A stretch of 64,000 bases of DNA from Synechococcus sp. BO 8801 (GCF_002252675.1 NZ_NQKY01000011.1:1-64000), one strand, 5' to 3'; counted from the first letter of the stretch, positions 52,101-60,923 are shown. Translations and numbers: made by a program. The notes: generated by a model from the letters alone, not told the origin.

Positions 52101-53272
52101 CCGCCACCGGTACCCCGCCACCGGGCAACCCGGAAGGGTTCGGGCCGTTGCAGCTGCTGGTGGTCCAGCCCACGCCCTACTGCAACCTCGACTGCGACTA
52201 CTGCTATCTGCCCAACCGTGACGACCGGCAGCGGTTGTCGCTGGAGCTGCTGGAGGCGGCCCTGGCGCGGGTGCTGGAGAGCCCCTACGTGGGCGGTGAC
52301 TTCACCCTGCTCTGGCACGCCGGCGAACCGCTCACCGTGCCGATCGCCTTCTATGACGCCGCCACGGCGTGTGTGCGGCGGGCGCTGGAGGGCTGGCAGG
52401 GGGAGCCCCTGACGATCCACCAGTCGGTGCAGACCAACGCCACCCTGATCAACGAGGCCTGGTGCGACTGCTTCGAGCGCAACGGCATCGCCGTGGGCGT
52501 GAGCATGGACGGGCCGGCCTTTCTCCACGACGTCCACCGCCGCACCCGCACCGGCCTGGGCACCCATGCCGCCACGCTGCGCGGTATCGAGCACCTGCGC
52601 CGCCGCGGCATCCCCTTCCAGGTGATCGCCGTGATCACCGAGGAGTCGCTAGGCCACGCCGATGAGCTCTACGCCTTCTTCGTGGAGAACGGCATCACCG
52701 ATGTGGCCTTCAACATGGAGGAGACCGAAGGGGAGAACCGCGTCTCCACCCTCAGCCGCCCCCGGGCCGAGGCCGCCTATCGCCGTTTTCTGGAGCGGTT
52801 CTGGGCGCTGTGGCAGGAGCGGCCTGAGGTGATGCGGGTGCGGGAGTTCGAGGGCATCTGCAGCCTGGCCCAGGCCGATGCCCGGCTGGCCTGCACCGAC
52901 ATGAACAACCCGTTCGCGATCGTCAACGTGGATGCGAGGGGTTCGATCTCCACCTTCGATCCCGAGCTGCTGGCGGTGCACACCGACACCTACGGCGACT
53001 TCGTCCTCGGCCACGTCCAGACCGACAGCCTCGTCTCGATCGCCGAAAGCCCCAAGTTCCGGCGCATCCTGGCGGACATGCGCGCCGGAACCGACCGCTG
53101 CCGGGACGAGTGCGCCTATTTCGGCCTCTGTGGCGGCGGCGCCGGCAGCAACAAGTACTGGGAGCACGGCACCTTCGCCTGCAGCGAAACCCAGGCCTGC
53201 CGCTACCGGATCAAGATCACCGCCGATGTGGTGCTCGCCGGCCTCGAGGAGGCCCTGGGGCTGGCGTCCTGA
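52097..53272 (+). CDS. grrM: GrrM-type radical SAM/SPASM cyclophane-forming maturase
   Basis: 391 aa. Radical SAM cluster motif C29-x3-C33-x2-C36 in TPYCNLDCDYCYLPN, LWHAGEPLTVPIAFY, SVQTNATLINEAWCDCF and GVSMDGPAFLHD (SAM barrel strands). C-terminal SPASM-like region with CSLAQADARLACTD, DRCRDECAYFGLCGGG and ACSETQACRY supplies further Cys for auxiliary Fe-S clusters. Predicted to crosslink aromatic residues to Asn in the GrrA cores. GTG start overlapping the grrA2 stop. Serves both precursors, since only one maturase is present. Followed by a perfect-stem terminator. Confidence 0.95.
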   Translation: MTATGTPPPGNPEGFGPLQLLVVQPTPYCNLDCDYCYLPNRDDRQRLSLELLEAALARVLESPYVGGDFTLLWHAGEPLTVPIAFYDAATACVRRALEGWQGEPLTIHQSVQTNATLINEAWCDCFERNGIAVGVSMDGPAFLHDVHRRTRTGLGTHAATLRGIEHLRRRGIPFQVIAVITEESLGHADELYAFFVENGITDVAFNMEETEGENRVSTLSRPRAEAAYRRFLERFWALWQERPEVMRVREFEGICSLAQADARLACTDMNNPFAIVNVDARGSISTFDPELLAVHTDTYGDFVLGHVQTDSLVSIAESPKFRRILADMRAGTDRCRDECAYFGLCGGGAGSNKYWEHGTFACSETQACRYRIKITADVVLAGLEEALGLAS

Positions 53273-53293
53273 TCCCGCTGAGGGCCCATGCAG

Positions 53294-53323
53294 AAGAGCC
53301 GCTGCGGTGAGGCAGCGGCTCTT
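53294..53323. terminator. Bidirectional terminator hairpin after grrM and the metallopeptidase
   Basis: Perfect 12-base-pair stem AAGAGCCGCTGC / GCAGCGGCTCTT with the six-base loop GGTGAG, in the middle of the 91-base gap between the convergent grrM and metallopeptidase genes. A/T ends of the stem give short terminal U runs in both directions. Confidence 0.85.
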
Positions 53324-53363
53324 GGATCGATCAGCCGTGAAACGCCGGCGCGTGGGCGAGGGG

Positions 53364-56072
53364 TCAAAGCAGGGGCTGGGTGTCGACCAGCCAGGGGGTG
53401 GTCGCTGTGGCGCCGAAGCCGGCGGCCGGGAACGGCGAGGTCAGGGGATCGGTGGCAAGGGGTTGGCTGCCGCCGAGGGAGGCGAGCTCCGTCAGGGCCA
53501 TGATCGGCTCGCTGCCGAGCAGCGGATCGGTGGTCAGGGCGTCGCCGAAGGCCATCGGGGCACTGGCGATGTCGTCGCTGCCGGCCGGGGCGAGGCTGGT
53601 GCCGCCGCCGATGATCGGGTCGACCGTCTCAATGGTGGCCAACTGGGGCGTGCTGACCAGGGGCGCGCCGGTGGCAGTGACCGTGAACTGTTGCTGGAGC
53701 TGCAGGCCGGTGGAACTAGTGGGAGAGACGATGGGTCCGGCGGAGACGTAGTTCCAGTTGCTGTCGAGCGACCAGAAGTGGAAGCGGCCCGTGGACACTT
53801 CCTTCCAGAGAATCTGGTTCTGGTTGGTGCCGACGGTTTCGGCGGCGAGGATCTGCCAACCGCTGAACTGACCGGCCCTGATCTGGGAGCCGCTCCTGCG
53901 GACGGCGGACGTGATGCCGTTCATCTGAACGGAGACCAGGTCGGTGCTGGTGTCCCGCAGTAGCCGGACCGCGCCGTTGGGATCGATCACCTGAAGCGCG
54001 CTGCTGGTTGTTGTGGTGGTTGTTGTGGTGGTGGTTGGGGGTTGGCTGGTCAGGGGCGTGCCGGTGGCATTGACCATGAACTGTTGCTGAAGCTGCAGGC
54101 CGGTGGAACTTGTGGGAGAGACGATGGGTCCGGCGGAGGCGTAGTTCCAGTTGCCGTCGAGCGACCAGAAGTGGAAGCGGCCCGTGGACACTTCCTTCCA
54201 GAGAATCTGGTTCTGGTTGGTGCCGACGGTTTCGGCGGCGAGGATCTGCCAACCGCTGAACTGACCGGCCCTGATCTGGGAGCCACTCCTGCGGACCGCT
54301 GACGTGACGCCGTTGATCCGGACGGAGACCAGGTCGGTGGTGGCGTCTCGCAGCAGTTGGACGGCGCCGTTGGGATCCAGAACCTGAAGGGTGGTCGTGG
54401 TGGGGGGCGGCGTTGTCGTGGTGGGGGGCGGCGGGGTGCTGCCGGTGGGCTGGACGGTGCCGCTCACCATGTACTGGCCGAGGCTGGCGTAATCGGTGTA
54501 GCCGTTGGGGATGGGGGCCAGGGGGTTGCCGACGCCGACGCCGTCGATGCCGAGGAAATAGGTGCCGGCGTCGAGGTTGAGGGAGAAGCTGGCCGTGGTC
54601 AGATCGGCCGGGTTGAAGGTCTGGACGACGCTGCCGTTAGCCCGGTAGAGGGTCGCGGCGATGTCCAGGTTGGGGCCGCGGGAGGCGAGGTACTGGGTGG
54701 TGAAGCTGCCGGCGCTGCCGACGAAGGCCCTGGAGGCGTTGACGATGTTGAAGGACACCAGACCGGCGCCGGTGTCAAACCGGAACATGTCGATGTCGGT
54801 GTTGCGCTCGATGACGCCGAAGCTGCTGAAGGTCAGCCCGGTGAGCGCCGTGGCGGTGCTGAGGGTGCTGCCGTGGTCATCGACGTTGTAGGTGAAGCCG
54901 TTGCCGTTGGTGATCGTGGCGAGGTCGTCCTGGGTGTTGTTGGCGCCGAGGTACTGGGCGTTGCTCCACTGGGTGACGTTCTCGTCGTTGCCCAGCCAGG
55001 ACGCCCCCATGATGGTGCCCCAGCTGGTGGCACCGGCGCCGCCGTGGCCGCCGTAGTACTCCGTGGTGGTGCCGGCGCCGTCGTGGGTGAGGCCGAGGGT
55101 GTGGCCGACTTCGTGGCTGGCCGTCTCGGCGGCGGTGTATTCACCCCGGTTGAACACCAGGGCCACGTCGTCGGTGCTCCAGTTGAAGCTGTTGTAGTAG
55201 GCGGTACCGCCACCACCGGCATTCGTGATCGCCTTGCCGGTGAGCAGGTTGAGGTTGCTGGTGAAGGCCACCCGGATGCCCCAGCGGTCATCGCCAGTGC
55301 CGAACTTGCGCAGGGCTTCGGTGCCCGGGTCCTGGGTGGTGACGTTGACGTTGAAGGGGGCGAAGTCTTCGGCCACCCGTTGCCAGATGCGCTGGATTTC
55401 CGTGAGCGCGGTGGAATCGAGGGTGCTGTAGAAGCCCTTCAGGCTCAGGTTGCCGCCGTTCTCCCAGGGGGAGTTGTTGATCTGATAGCCGTCGAAGTCG
55501 AGAAAGATCGTCTTCGTGGCTGTCGGATTGCTGTGCAGACGGAACACATTGCTCAGGTCCACGCCCGTGCCGAGGGTGACCAGGCCGCTCAGGACCAGGG
55601 GAGCCTGGTCGGTGGTGGTGTCCCAGGCAGCGGCACCGTCACCGGTGGTGACGGCCAGCACGCTGCAGGCCCGGCAGCCGCAGGTGGGTGCCATGGAGGC
55701 GGCACTCGGGCCGGAGGCTTCTCCGGGCCAGGGATCGTTCAGCGCCTGGTGGCTGCTGGTGGCCACCGTCGGGGTGGCGGCGATGGTGACACCGTTCTGG
55801 AAGACGGGCTCCGGTGCGGGGGCCTGGGCGGCCGGAGCCGAAAAGCTGGCTTCGAGGCTGTCCAGGCTGTTGCCTGAGCCGTTGGCGGGCGGTGAGGCCT
55901 TGGTCGTGGCCAGAGCGGTGTTGATCAGGATGGCGGGCGCTTCGGCTGAGGCCGGGGCCGCGTCCGCCAACAGGGTGAGGGTTGTATCGGAGGAGCGTCT
56001 GGCTTGGCTCGAAAGTTCAGGGAACAGGGGGGAAAGCGATTGTTGGGCCCCTGTGAATTCGGTGGTAGTCAT
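53364..56072 (-). CDS. Metzincin-like metallopeptidase with duplicated W-rich C-terminal domains
   Basis: 902 aa. N-terminal about 180 residues are Ala/Thr/Ser-rich, without a classical signal peptide, and hold a CGCRAC cluster at 131-136. Catalytic domain about 185-420: zinc site H320-E321-x2-H324-x5-H330 in ASHEVGHTLGLTHDG and Met-turn M355 in GTIMGAS. A PPC-like beta-domain follows (FRFDTGAGLVSFNIVNA, SFSLNLDAGTYFLGIDG), then a Pro/Thr linker and two about 100-residue tryptophan-rich repeats (SGWQILAAETVGTNQNQILWKEV) resembling W_rich_C. Likely secreted by a signal-peptide-independent route, such as type I export (inference). Confidence 0.88.
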   Translation of the reverse strand: MTTTEFTGAQQSLSPLFPELSSQARRSSDTTLTLLADAAPASAEAPAILINTALATTKASPPANGSGNSLDSLEASFSAPAAQAPAPEPVFQNGVTIAATPTVATSSHQALNDPWPGEASGPSAASMAPTCGCRACSVLAVTTGDGAAAWDTTTDQAPLVLSGLVTLGTGVDLSNVFRLHSNPTATKTIFLDFDGYQINNSPWENGGNLSLKGFYSTLDSTALTEIQRIWQRVAEDFAPFNVNVTTQDPGTEALRKFGTGDDRWGIRVAFTSNLNLLTGKAITNAGGGGTAYYNSFNWSTDDVALVFNRGEYTAAETASHEVGHTLGLTHDGAGTTTEYYGGHGGAGATSWGTIMGASWLGNDENVTQWSNAQYLGANNTQDDLATITNGNGFTYNVDDHGSTLSTATALTGLTFSSFGVIERNTDIDMFRFDTGAGLVSFNIVNASRAFVGSAGSFTTQYLASRGPNLDIAATLYRANGSVVQTFNPADLTTASFSLNLDAGTYFLGIDGVGVGNPLAPIPNGYTDYASLGQYMVSGTVQPTGSTPPPPTTTTPPPTTTTLQVLDPNGAVQLLRDATTDLVSVRINGVTSAVRRSGSQIRAGQFSGWQILAAETVGTNQNQILWKEVSTGRFHFWSLDGNWNYASAGPIVSPTSSTGLQLQQQFMVNATGTPLTSQPPTTTTTTTTTTSSALQVIDPNGAVRLLRDTSTDLVSVQMNGITSAVRRSGSQIRAGQFSGWQILAAETVGTNQNQILWKEVSTGRFHFWSLDSNWNYVSAGPIVSPTSSTGLQLQQQFTVTATGAPLVSTPQLATIETVDPIIGGGTSLAPAGSDDIASAPMAFGDALTTDPLLGSEPIMALTELASLGGSQPLATDPLTSPFPAAGFGATATTPWLVDTQPLL
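53658..54388 (-). repeat. 393-base tandem duplication in the metallopeptidase gene
   Basis: The segments at about 53658-53995 and 54051-54388 are nearly identical, with a constant offset of 393 bases (131 codons). They encode the two W-rich domains; the 50-odd bases between encode a ten-threonine linker. Near identity at synonymous sites indicates a recent duplication or conversion. Confidence 0.9.
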
Positions 56073-56688
56073 GGCGAAGAGAGGGGTAAATGACCAACGA
56101 GAACCATCAGCACCTGCAGCCTCCAACCATGGACAGGCGGATGCTTCAGGAGATCTTCAAAGTCGTTGCGCCCAGAGGACTGGAGGGATCGACTTTGTTT
56201 CCGGGGGGGGCTGATGGAAGGGACCCTTTTCCCCCGCACTCATCATCGTTCTGCAGCAGCTTTGCTGTCTTTATGCACAGGCCAATTCACGGGGAGAGTT
56301 GCGTGACCGACGCTGAGCATTTCCTTGGAATTGCACCACCAACCCTGTGGGTTCGGATTCAAAAATCGCTGTAGGGCGGCCGCAGCGGCCTTGCCCGGGA
56401 GGTCGAGCGAAGGCTGGCCCGACGGCGTTGCCGAACGGTGCGGGGGGCTTCCCGAAGGGGGTGAAGGAGGCAGGATCCCGGTCGTGCCAATGCTTTCGGC
56501 TGCCTGCTGGCCGGTCTGGCGAACCTTGGAGGAACCCTTCCCGAAGCCTGAGCGTCAGAGCTTTAACGCCCTAAGCGCCTTTAAGCATTTGGTGCAGATC
56601 TGTAACGGATCCGCAGCCTCGGCGCTGCTCTCTGCTGTGGGGCTCCTATTGGCGGGATGGTGCCATCCGGAGCACCGGGTGGCAAGCC
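56073..56688. other. 616-base gap without a convincing gene
   Basis: Lies between the 5' end of the metallopeptidase gene and the 3' end of the first HpsJ-like gene, both on the minus strand. It is less GC-rich than the coding DNA near 56240-56360 and should contain the peptidase promoter. Open plus-strand frames here have no recognisable product. A small AACCC-TGT-GGGTT palindrome occurs at 56341-56353. Confidence 0.6.
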
Positions 56689-57543
56689 TCAGGGGGGTGG
56701 GGGGACGCCGGTCTCCGAGCTGTCGTCCTCCTCGGGGACCAGTCGGGAGAAGTACTCCTCCTCACTGGCGCCGGAGGACAGGCCCGGGAGGGGCCCACCC
56801 CGCAGGCTGATCGCCGTGTGCCACTCCACCAGCAGGGGTACCTCCTGCCCCTTGCGCTGGGCGCCCATGGCGAAGGCGATGGCCAGGGCGAAGGAGGAGA
56901 GCATCACCCGTAGGCTGTCCCTGACCACGGCCTCGATGGCCTTGGGTGTCGGGGCCTGGATCCTGGCCGCCACCTCCTGCCTCACCTCCTGGAGGCGAGC
57001 CAGCATCCTGCGCTTGGTTTCCGGCAGCGGCAGCCCCATGGTCTCGAAGCGGATGCCGAGGCTTGGGGTCTGGATGGCCTGAAGGCGGGCCTGGAGGTTG
57101 TCGAGGCTGGTGGCCGTCGTGATGGTCTCCTGGAGGAGATCGAAGGTGCCGTTGGCGACGGAGAGCTGGCGAGCCACGTTGGCCCTGGCCGCCACCACGC
57201 TGTTCCAGCCGGCAAAGGCCTGCAGGGGGACGATCAGCAGGAAGCCGATGACCGCCATGACGGCCAGACGGGCGAGAGCGTCGCGCCGTTTCTGCAGGGT
57301 TGGATTCTCGGGGTCGAGGTAGGCCGCCAGATGAAGCAGCCCGAGGGCCACCAGGGGGATGGTGGCCGAGTCAAGGCAGGCCGAGATGAAGCGCAGTTGC
57401 CAGTCGGTGTCCAGCAGGCGAACGGGAAGGATGCTGGACAGCAGGGTGATGAGGTAGGTGACGAACAGGGCGATCGCCATGAAGGCGAGCCGATCGGCAA
57501 GGATCGCCGAATCGAAGGCCCTGAATTCCTTGGTGCCGGCCAT
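56689..57543 (-). CDS. HpsJ-like four-helix membrane protein (paralogue 4)
   Basis: 284 aa. Helix 1 ILADRLAFMAIALFVTYLITLL, then LLDTDWQL, helix 2 with IPLVALGLLHLAAYLDPEN, a basic loop (LQKRRDALARLAV), helix 3 AVIGFLLIVPLQAFAGW, an about 100-residue extramembrane helical part (coiled coil with LPLPETKRRMLARLQEVR), and helix 4 SLRVMLSSFALAIAFAMGAQRKGQ followed by an acidic tail (EEEYFSRLVPEEDD). Layout matches HpsJ-type proteins that accompany cyanoexosortase/hormogonium polysaccharide systems as I know them. Last gene of the array; preceded 308 bases upstream by an anchor-protein gene. Confidence 0.8.
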   Translation of the reverse strand: MAGTKEFRAFDSAILADRLAFMAIALFVTYLITLLSSILPVRLLDTDWQLRFISACLDSATIPLVALGLLHLAAYLDPENPTLQKRRDALARLAVMAVIGFLLIVPLQAFAGWNSVVAARANVARQLSVANGTFDLLQETITTATSLDNLQARLQAIQTPSLGIRFETMGLPLPETKRRMLARLQEVRQEVAARIQAPTPKAIEAVVRDSLRVMLSSFALAIAFAMGAQRKGQEVPLLVEWHTAISLRGGPLPGLSSGASEEEYFSRLVPEEDDSSETGVPPPP

Positions 57544-57851
57544 CAGGAGAGCCGGGTCCCGGTTCGGGACTCTGGGTGGCCTGCTGGTTTCCCTGCGTGG
57601 ATGTCGATGGGATGGGACGCGAGCGCCACGGGATCGGAAGCATTCAGGCCGCTGAACTTTCTCGCAGCGGCTTCAATCACCGAGGCTGGAAGTTGCCAGT
57701 CTGCCAACCGACCGGCCACTCAATGTGTGACTGGTTATGACCAGGACGAGGTATGGATCACGACTTCGATATCACTGACTGGTGTTGATGTCAGCCTGAA
57801 CACGGCTCAGGGTGATGGAGGAATCACTTCTCCAGCAGCAAGCGATGACCA
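57544..57851. other. 308-base spacer between anchor gene and HpsJ-like gene
   Basis: Lies between the stop of the anchor protein and the start of its HpsJ-like partner on the minus strand. No gene or strong hairpin found; a weak CCTGA / TCAGG inverted repeat near 57799-57815 is the only candidate terminator. Probably carries the promoter of the membrane-protein gene. Confidence 0.5.
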
Positions 57852-58775
57852 TCAGGATTCAGTGCTGCTTCGGGCTGAGGAGAGCCTGATCCGGCGCCGC
57901 ATCTTGCGGCTCCAGCCGAAGGCTGCCGCAGCCCCAAGAACGGGAAGGGGACCCGGAACTGCATCGGTGGGCCCTTCATCAGGAATCCGCCAGAATGCTG
58001 CCCCCGTAACCTTTTCGCCGCCGCTTTCAGTTCGTCCGTTGGCTTTTCTGACGTTCTGGAAGCGCAGAGCAATCTGGGCCTTGCTCCAGCGATCTCCCGG
58101 TTCGAAGGCGTTGAAGAGGTTATAGAAACGCTCCGCCACCTGATCAGCAGTGGCAATGTTCGAGTCGTTGGATTGCAGCTTGAACTGAACCTTGACGGTG
58201 CTGCCTCCGCCGATGCCCGTGCTGCCGGATCCGCCATGGCAGCCGTTGCTGCTGCTCATGCGGGCGCAGAAATCAAAGTTGGAGAAGGGGGCATAGGGGG
58301 CGGTGGCCGAGCCTGTGATCGTCAGCCATTCGTCTTCGTTCACGCGTACACCGCGGCTGCGCTGTTGCGAGGTGGTGTTGTTGACGCCACCGAACACCCT
58401 GCCGAAGCCGGAATCCAGCGGGTTGTAGCTCAGCAGGGAGATCGCCTCGCTGCCGTTGCTGCGCAGGGGCTCGTTGAAGGCGAATCCCACCAGGGTGCCG
58501 GAGGAGGGGCCCGACGCCGGGGAGGTGTTGGTGATGCCGAGGTCGAGGGTGTAGGTGTTGCCGTTGCCCGGGTCCTTGCGGAAGTCGAAGCTCATCCGGC
58601 CCTTGACGCCGGTGTTGTAGAAGCTGGTGCCGGCGATGCCGCTGTCGAACACCACATCGAAGGCGGTCCTGGCCATGGCGGGGCTGGCGAGCCCGATCGG
58701 CCCGACCAGCGCGGCAAGTCCCAGTCCGGTGAGGCCACCGAGCAGCCGGAGGGAGGTCTTGGCTGTGGCGCGCAT
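57852..58775 (-). CDS. Secreted protein with PEP-CTERM-like VPGPLP anchor (paralogue 3)
   Basis: 307 aa. Signal peptide (LRLLGGLTGLGLAALVGPIGLASPAMA), beta-rich body with GNTYTLDLGITNTS, a Cys pair (FDFCARMSSSNGC), FYNLFNAFEPGD, and the sorting tail: VPGPLPVLGAAAAFGWSRK followed by MRRRIRLSS. That is motif, hydrophobic helix, then Arg cluster, the plan of exosortase/archaeosortase substrates with VPGPLP replacing VPEP. Shine-Dalgarno AAGGAAGC lies about six bases before the ATG. Downstream partner is the HpsJ-like protein. Function on the cell surface unknown. Confidence 0.85.
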   Translation of the reverse strand: MRATAKTSLRLLGGLTGLGLAALVGPIGLASPAMARTAFDVVFDSGIAGTSFYNTGVKGRMSFDFRKDPGNGNTYTLDLGITNTSPASGPSSGTLVGFAFNEPLRSNGSEAISLLSYNPLDSGFGRVFGGVNNTTSQQRSRGVRVNEDEWLTITGSATAPYAPFSNFDFCARMSSSNGCHGGSGSTGIGGGSTVKVQFKLQSNDSNIATADQVAERFYNLFNAFEPGDRWSKAQIALRFQNVRKANGRTESGGEKVTGAAFWRIPDEGPTDAVPGPLPVLGAAAAFGWSRKMRRRIRLSSARSSTES

Positions 58776-58851
58776 GAACGCTTCCTTAATCCATGCTCAC
58801 CATAGCAGAGCTTCTCTCACCCTGCTCACAGTTTTGCCCGCCCTCGGGCCT

Positions 58852-59697
58852 TCAGGGGGAGGCGGGCGGATCGTCCTCCGGCGGGGCGAGCTGGGCGAAA
58901 TAGTCTTCCTCGATGGCGCCGGGGGAGCCAGGACGGGGTGGTCGGCCCTGTCGCCGCAGGCTCCAGATCGTCAGCACCTCGACCAGCAGCGGCACCTCCT
59001 GGCCGCGGCGCTGGGCCGCGATCGCGAAGGCCAGCGCATAGACGACGCTGGTGGCCGTCACCCGCAGGGTGTTGGTCGCCACGTTTTCGATGGCCTCCGG
59101 TGGCGGCGCCTTGATCCTGGCCTTCACCTGCTCTTCGATTTCGTTGAGGCGGATCAACATCTGGCGCTGGGTCTCCGGCAACGGCAGGCCCAGGTTCTCG
59201 AAGCGGATGCCCAGCTCCGGGGACTGCAGCGCCTGCAGCCGCACCTGGAGATCCTCCAGGCTGGTGGCGGCATTGATCGCCTCGCGGACCACGGCGAAGT
59301 TCCTGTTCGCGATGCTCAGCTGGGTCGTGAGCCTGGTCCTGGCCGTGGCGACGGTGCTCCAGGAGGCATAGGTCTGCAGAGGAATCAGCAGCAGGAACCC
59401 CAGCACCGCCAGGATCGCCCAGCGGGCCAGAACGTTCCGGCGTTTCTCCAGGGCGGCATTGGCGGGATCCAGGTAAGCCGCCAGGTGCAGCAACCCCAGG
59501 CCCACCAGGGGGATGGCGGCGGCGCTGATCAGGGTGGAGCTGACGCTCAGTTGCCAGAGGGTGTCGAATGGCCGCAGGGGAATGGCTGTGGCGACGACCC
59601 TGACGCCATAGATGACGAAGAGGGCCAGTGCGAACACCGAGAGCCGATTCGCCAGGACCGGACCCTCACTGCCCCTGGAAGGGGAATCAGACAACAT
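58852..59697 (-). CDS. HpsJ-like four-helix membrane protein (paralogue 3)
   Basis: 281 aa, colinear with the other three: VLANRLSVFALALFVIYGV, FDTLWQLSVSSTLI, AIPLVGLGLLHLAAYLDPANAALEKRR, ILAVLGFLLLIPLQTYASW, LGIRFENLGLPLPETQRQMLIRLNEI, and AFAIAAQRRGQEVPLLVEVLT, ending in an acidic segment (EEDYFAQLAPPEDD). The acidic EEDYF-type end is shared with paralogues 2 and 4. It lies 60 bases downstream of a remnant anchor tail, so its own anchor partner has decayed. 76 bases separate it from the next anchor gene. Confidence 0.8.
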   Translation of the reverse strand: MLSDSPSRGSEGPVLANRLSVFALALFVIYGVRVVATAIPLRPFDTLWQLSVSSTLISAAAIPLVGLGLLHLAAYLDPANAALEKRRNVLARWAILAVLGFLLLIPLQTYASWSTVATARTRLTTQLSIANRNFAVVREAINAATSLEDLQVRLQALQSPELGIRFENLGLPLPETQRQMLIRLNEIEEQVKARIKAPPPEAIENVATNTLRVTATSVVYALAFAIAAQRRGQEVPLLVEVLTIWSLRRQGRPPRPGSPGAIEEDYFAQLAPPEDDPPASP

Positions 59698-59757
59698 GTG
59701 GCATCCCTGCCCGTGGCATGGTTTCTCCGATCAAGTGGAGCGGCGGTCCGAGCCAGG

Positions 59758-59862
59758 CTAGGGCCCACCTCCCAGACCTTCAGAGCCGCTCAGGCGGCTG
59801 AAGGCGAAGGCCGTGGCGGCACCCAGAACCGGCACAGGACCAGGGACTTCATTCCGAAGGAT
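59758..59862 (-). pseudogene. Remnant C-terminal anchor tail of a lost VPGPLP protein
   Basis: The minus strand reads NEVPGPVPVLGAATAFAFSR followed by LSGSEGLGGGP and TAG. This aligns with the VPGPLPVLGAAAAF tail of the intact anchor proteins, but the upstream body is missing because the coding sequence of the next HpsJ-like gene begins 14 bases further on. The final Arg cluster is also eroded to a single Arg. It sits exactly where an anchor gene is expected in the array. Confidence 0.8.
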
Positions 59863-59875
59863 GGGCCGTCTCTCC

Positions 59876-60751
59876 TCAGCGTGGGGCGGGCGGCTCGTCC
59901 TCTGCCGGCAGGAGTTGCTCGAGATAGTCATCCGTATCGGCCATGGGGTGCGTCCCCAGCGGAAACCCGTTCCGCAGCCGATCCTGAGGGTTGCCCTTGC
60001 GGGCACCCCGCACCACCCAGAACGTGTGCCATTCCACCAGCAGCGGCACGGTGCTCCCCTTGCGCTGCGCCCCGGCGGCGAAGGCCAGGGCCAGGGCCAG
60101 GGCCGAGATCACCACCCTGATGGTTTCGCGTGCCAATGCTTCCGTCGACTGCCGATCCGGCTTGCTGACACGGGCGATGACGGCATCGCGAACGACGATC
60201 AGCTGCTCGAGGAGTTCCTTTTTTGTCTGCTCGAGCGAGACACCTTTCTCCTCCAGATTGAGCTGCACACCGCGACTCTCCTGGTTGTCCAGGCGCTCCT
60301 GCAGGTCGTTGAGGCTGGGGGCCTGCACGATGATGTCGCGGAGGATGTTGAAGGTTTCGTTGGCCCGCGCCAGCTGACGTGAGGCATTGGCATTGGCCGC
60401 GGCCACCGTTCTCCATGCGGCGGTCAGCTGCAGGGGAACGATCAGCAGAAACCCGAGTACGGCGAGGATGGCCAGGCGTGCGGCCAGCTTGCGCCGGTTC
60501 TGAAGCGCCAGGTTCTGGGGATCCAGGTAGCCGGCAAGATGCAGCAACCCGAGCCCGAGGAGGGGAAGGAAGGAGGAATCCAGGATCGTGCGGATGGCCC
60601 TGAGTTGCCAGTCGGTGTTGAGGAAGGCCGGAGGCAGCAGGCTGGCCCCGGCCGCCGCTACGAAAAGAACAAGAAGGGCCAGGGAAAAGAGGCTCAGCCT
60701 GTCGGCAAGGATGGAGGCTTCGTAGCCCTTGAACTCGGAAGACTCATCCAT
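59876..60751 (-). CDS. HpsJ-like four-helix membrane protein (paralogue 2)
   Basis: 291 aa. ASILADRLSLFSLALLVLFVAAAGASLL, FLNTDWQLRAI, FLPLLGLGLLHLAGYLDPQNLALQNRRKLAARL, AVLGFLLIVPLQLTAAW, an internal coiled-coil/helical part (VSLEQTKKELLEQLIVVRD), ALALAFAAGAQRKGSTVPLLVEWHT and an acidic C terminus (DDYLEQLLPAEDEPP). Sequence identity with the neighbours is highest in ADRL, DTDWQL, LGLLHLA-YLDP and AQRKG-x2-PLLVEWHT. Followed on the minus strand by the remnant anchor. Preceded by an intact anchor gene 244 bases upstream. Confidence 0.8.
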   Translation of the reverse strand: MDESSEFKGYEASILADRLSLFSLALLVLFVAAAGASLLPPAFLNTDWQLRAIRTILDSSFLPLLGLGLLHLAGYLDPQNLALQNRRKLAARLAILAVLGFLLIVPLQLTAAWRTVAAANANASRQLARANETFNILRDIIVQAPSLNDLQERLDNQESRGVQLNLEEKGVSLEQTKKELLEQLIVVRDAVIARVSKPDRQSTEALARETIRVVISALALALAFAAGAQRKGSTVPLLVEWHTFWVVRGARKGNPQDRLRNGFPLGTHPMADTDDYLEQLLPAEDEPPAPR

Positions 60752-60923
60752 GGTCTGGCGCCGCTAGCGATGGACTGGGTTGGCCGCTGCTCACCCTGTC
60801 AGGTCGGATGAGAGCAGCCCGGGAGTGGACAGTCTGGCTTGAGCCATGGCAAGCAGCCAGGTCCCGGTTTGCCGGAGGGAAGCATCGGCAGCGGGCGGAT
60901 CAGGCGGGAATGGGCCAACAAGC

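Noticed and set aside
56090..56810. Plus-strand open frames upstream of the metallopeptidase
   Set aside because: No recognisable motif, no ribosome site, and they run into antisense of the HpsJ-like gene.
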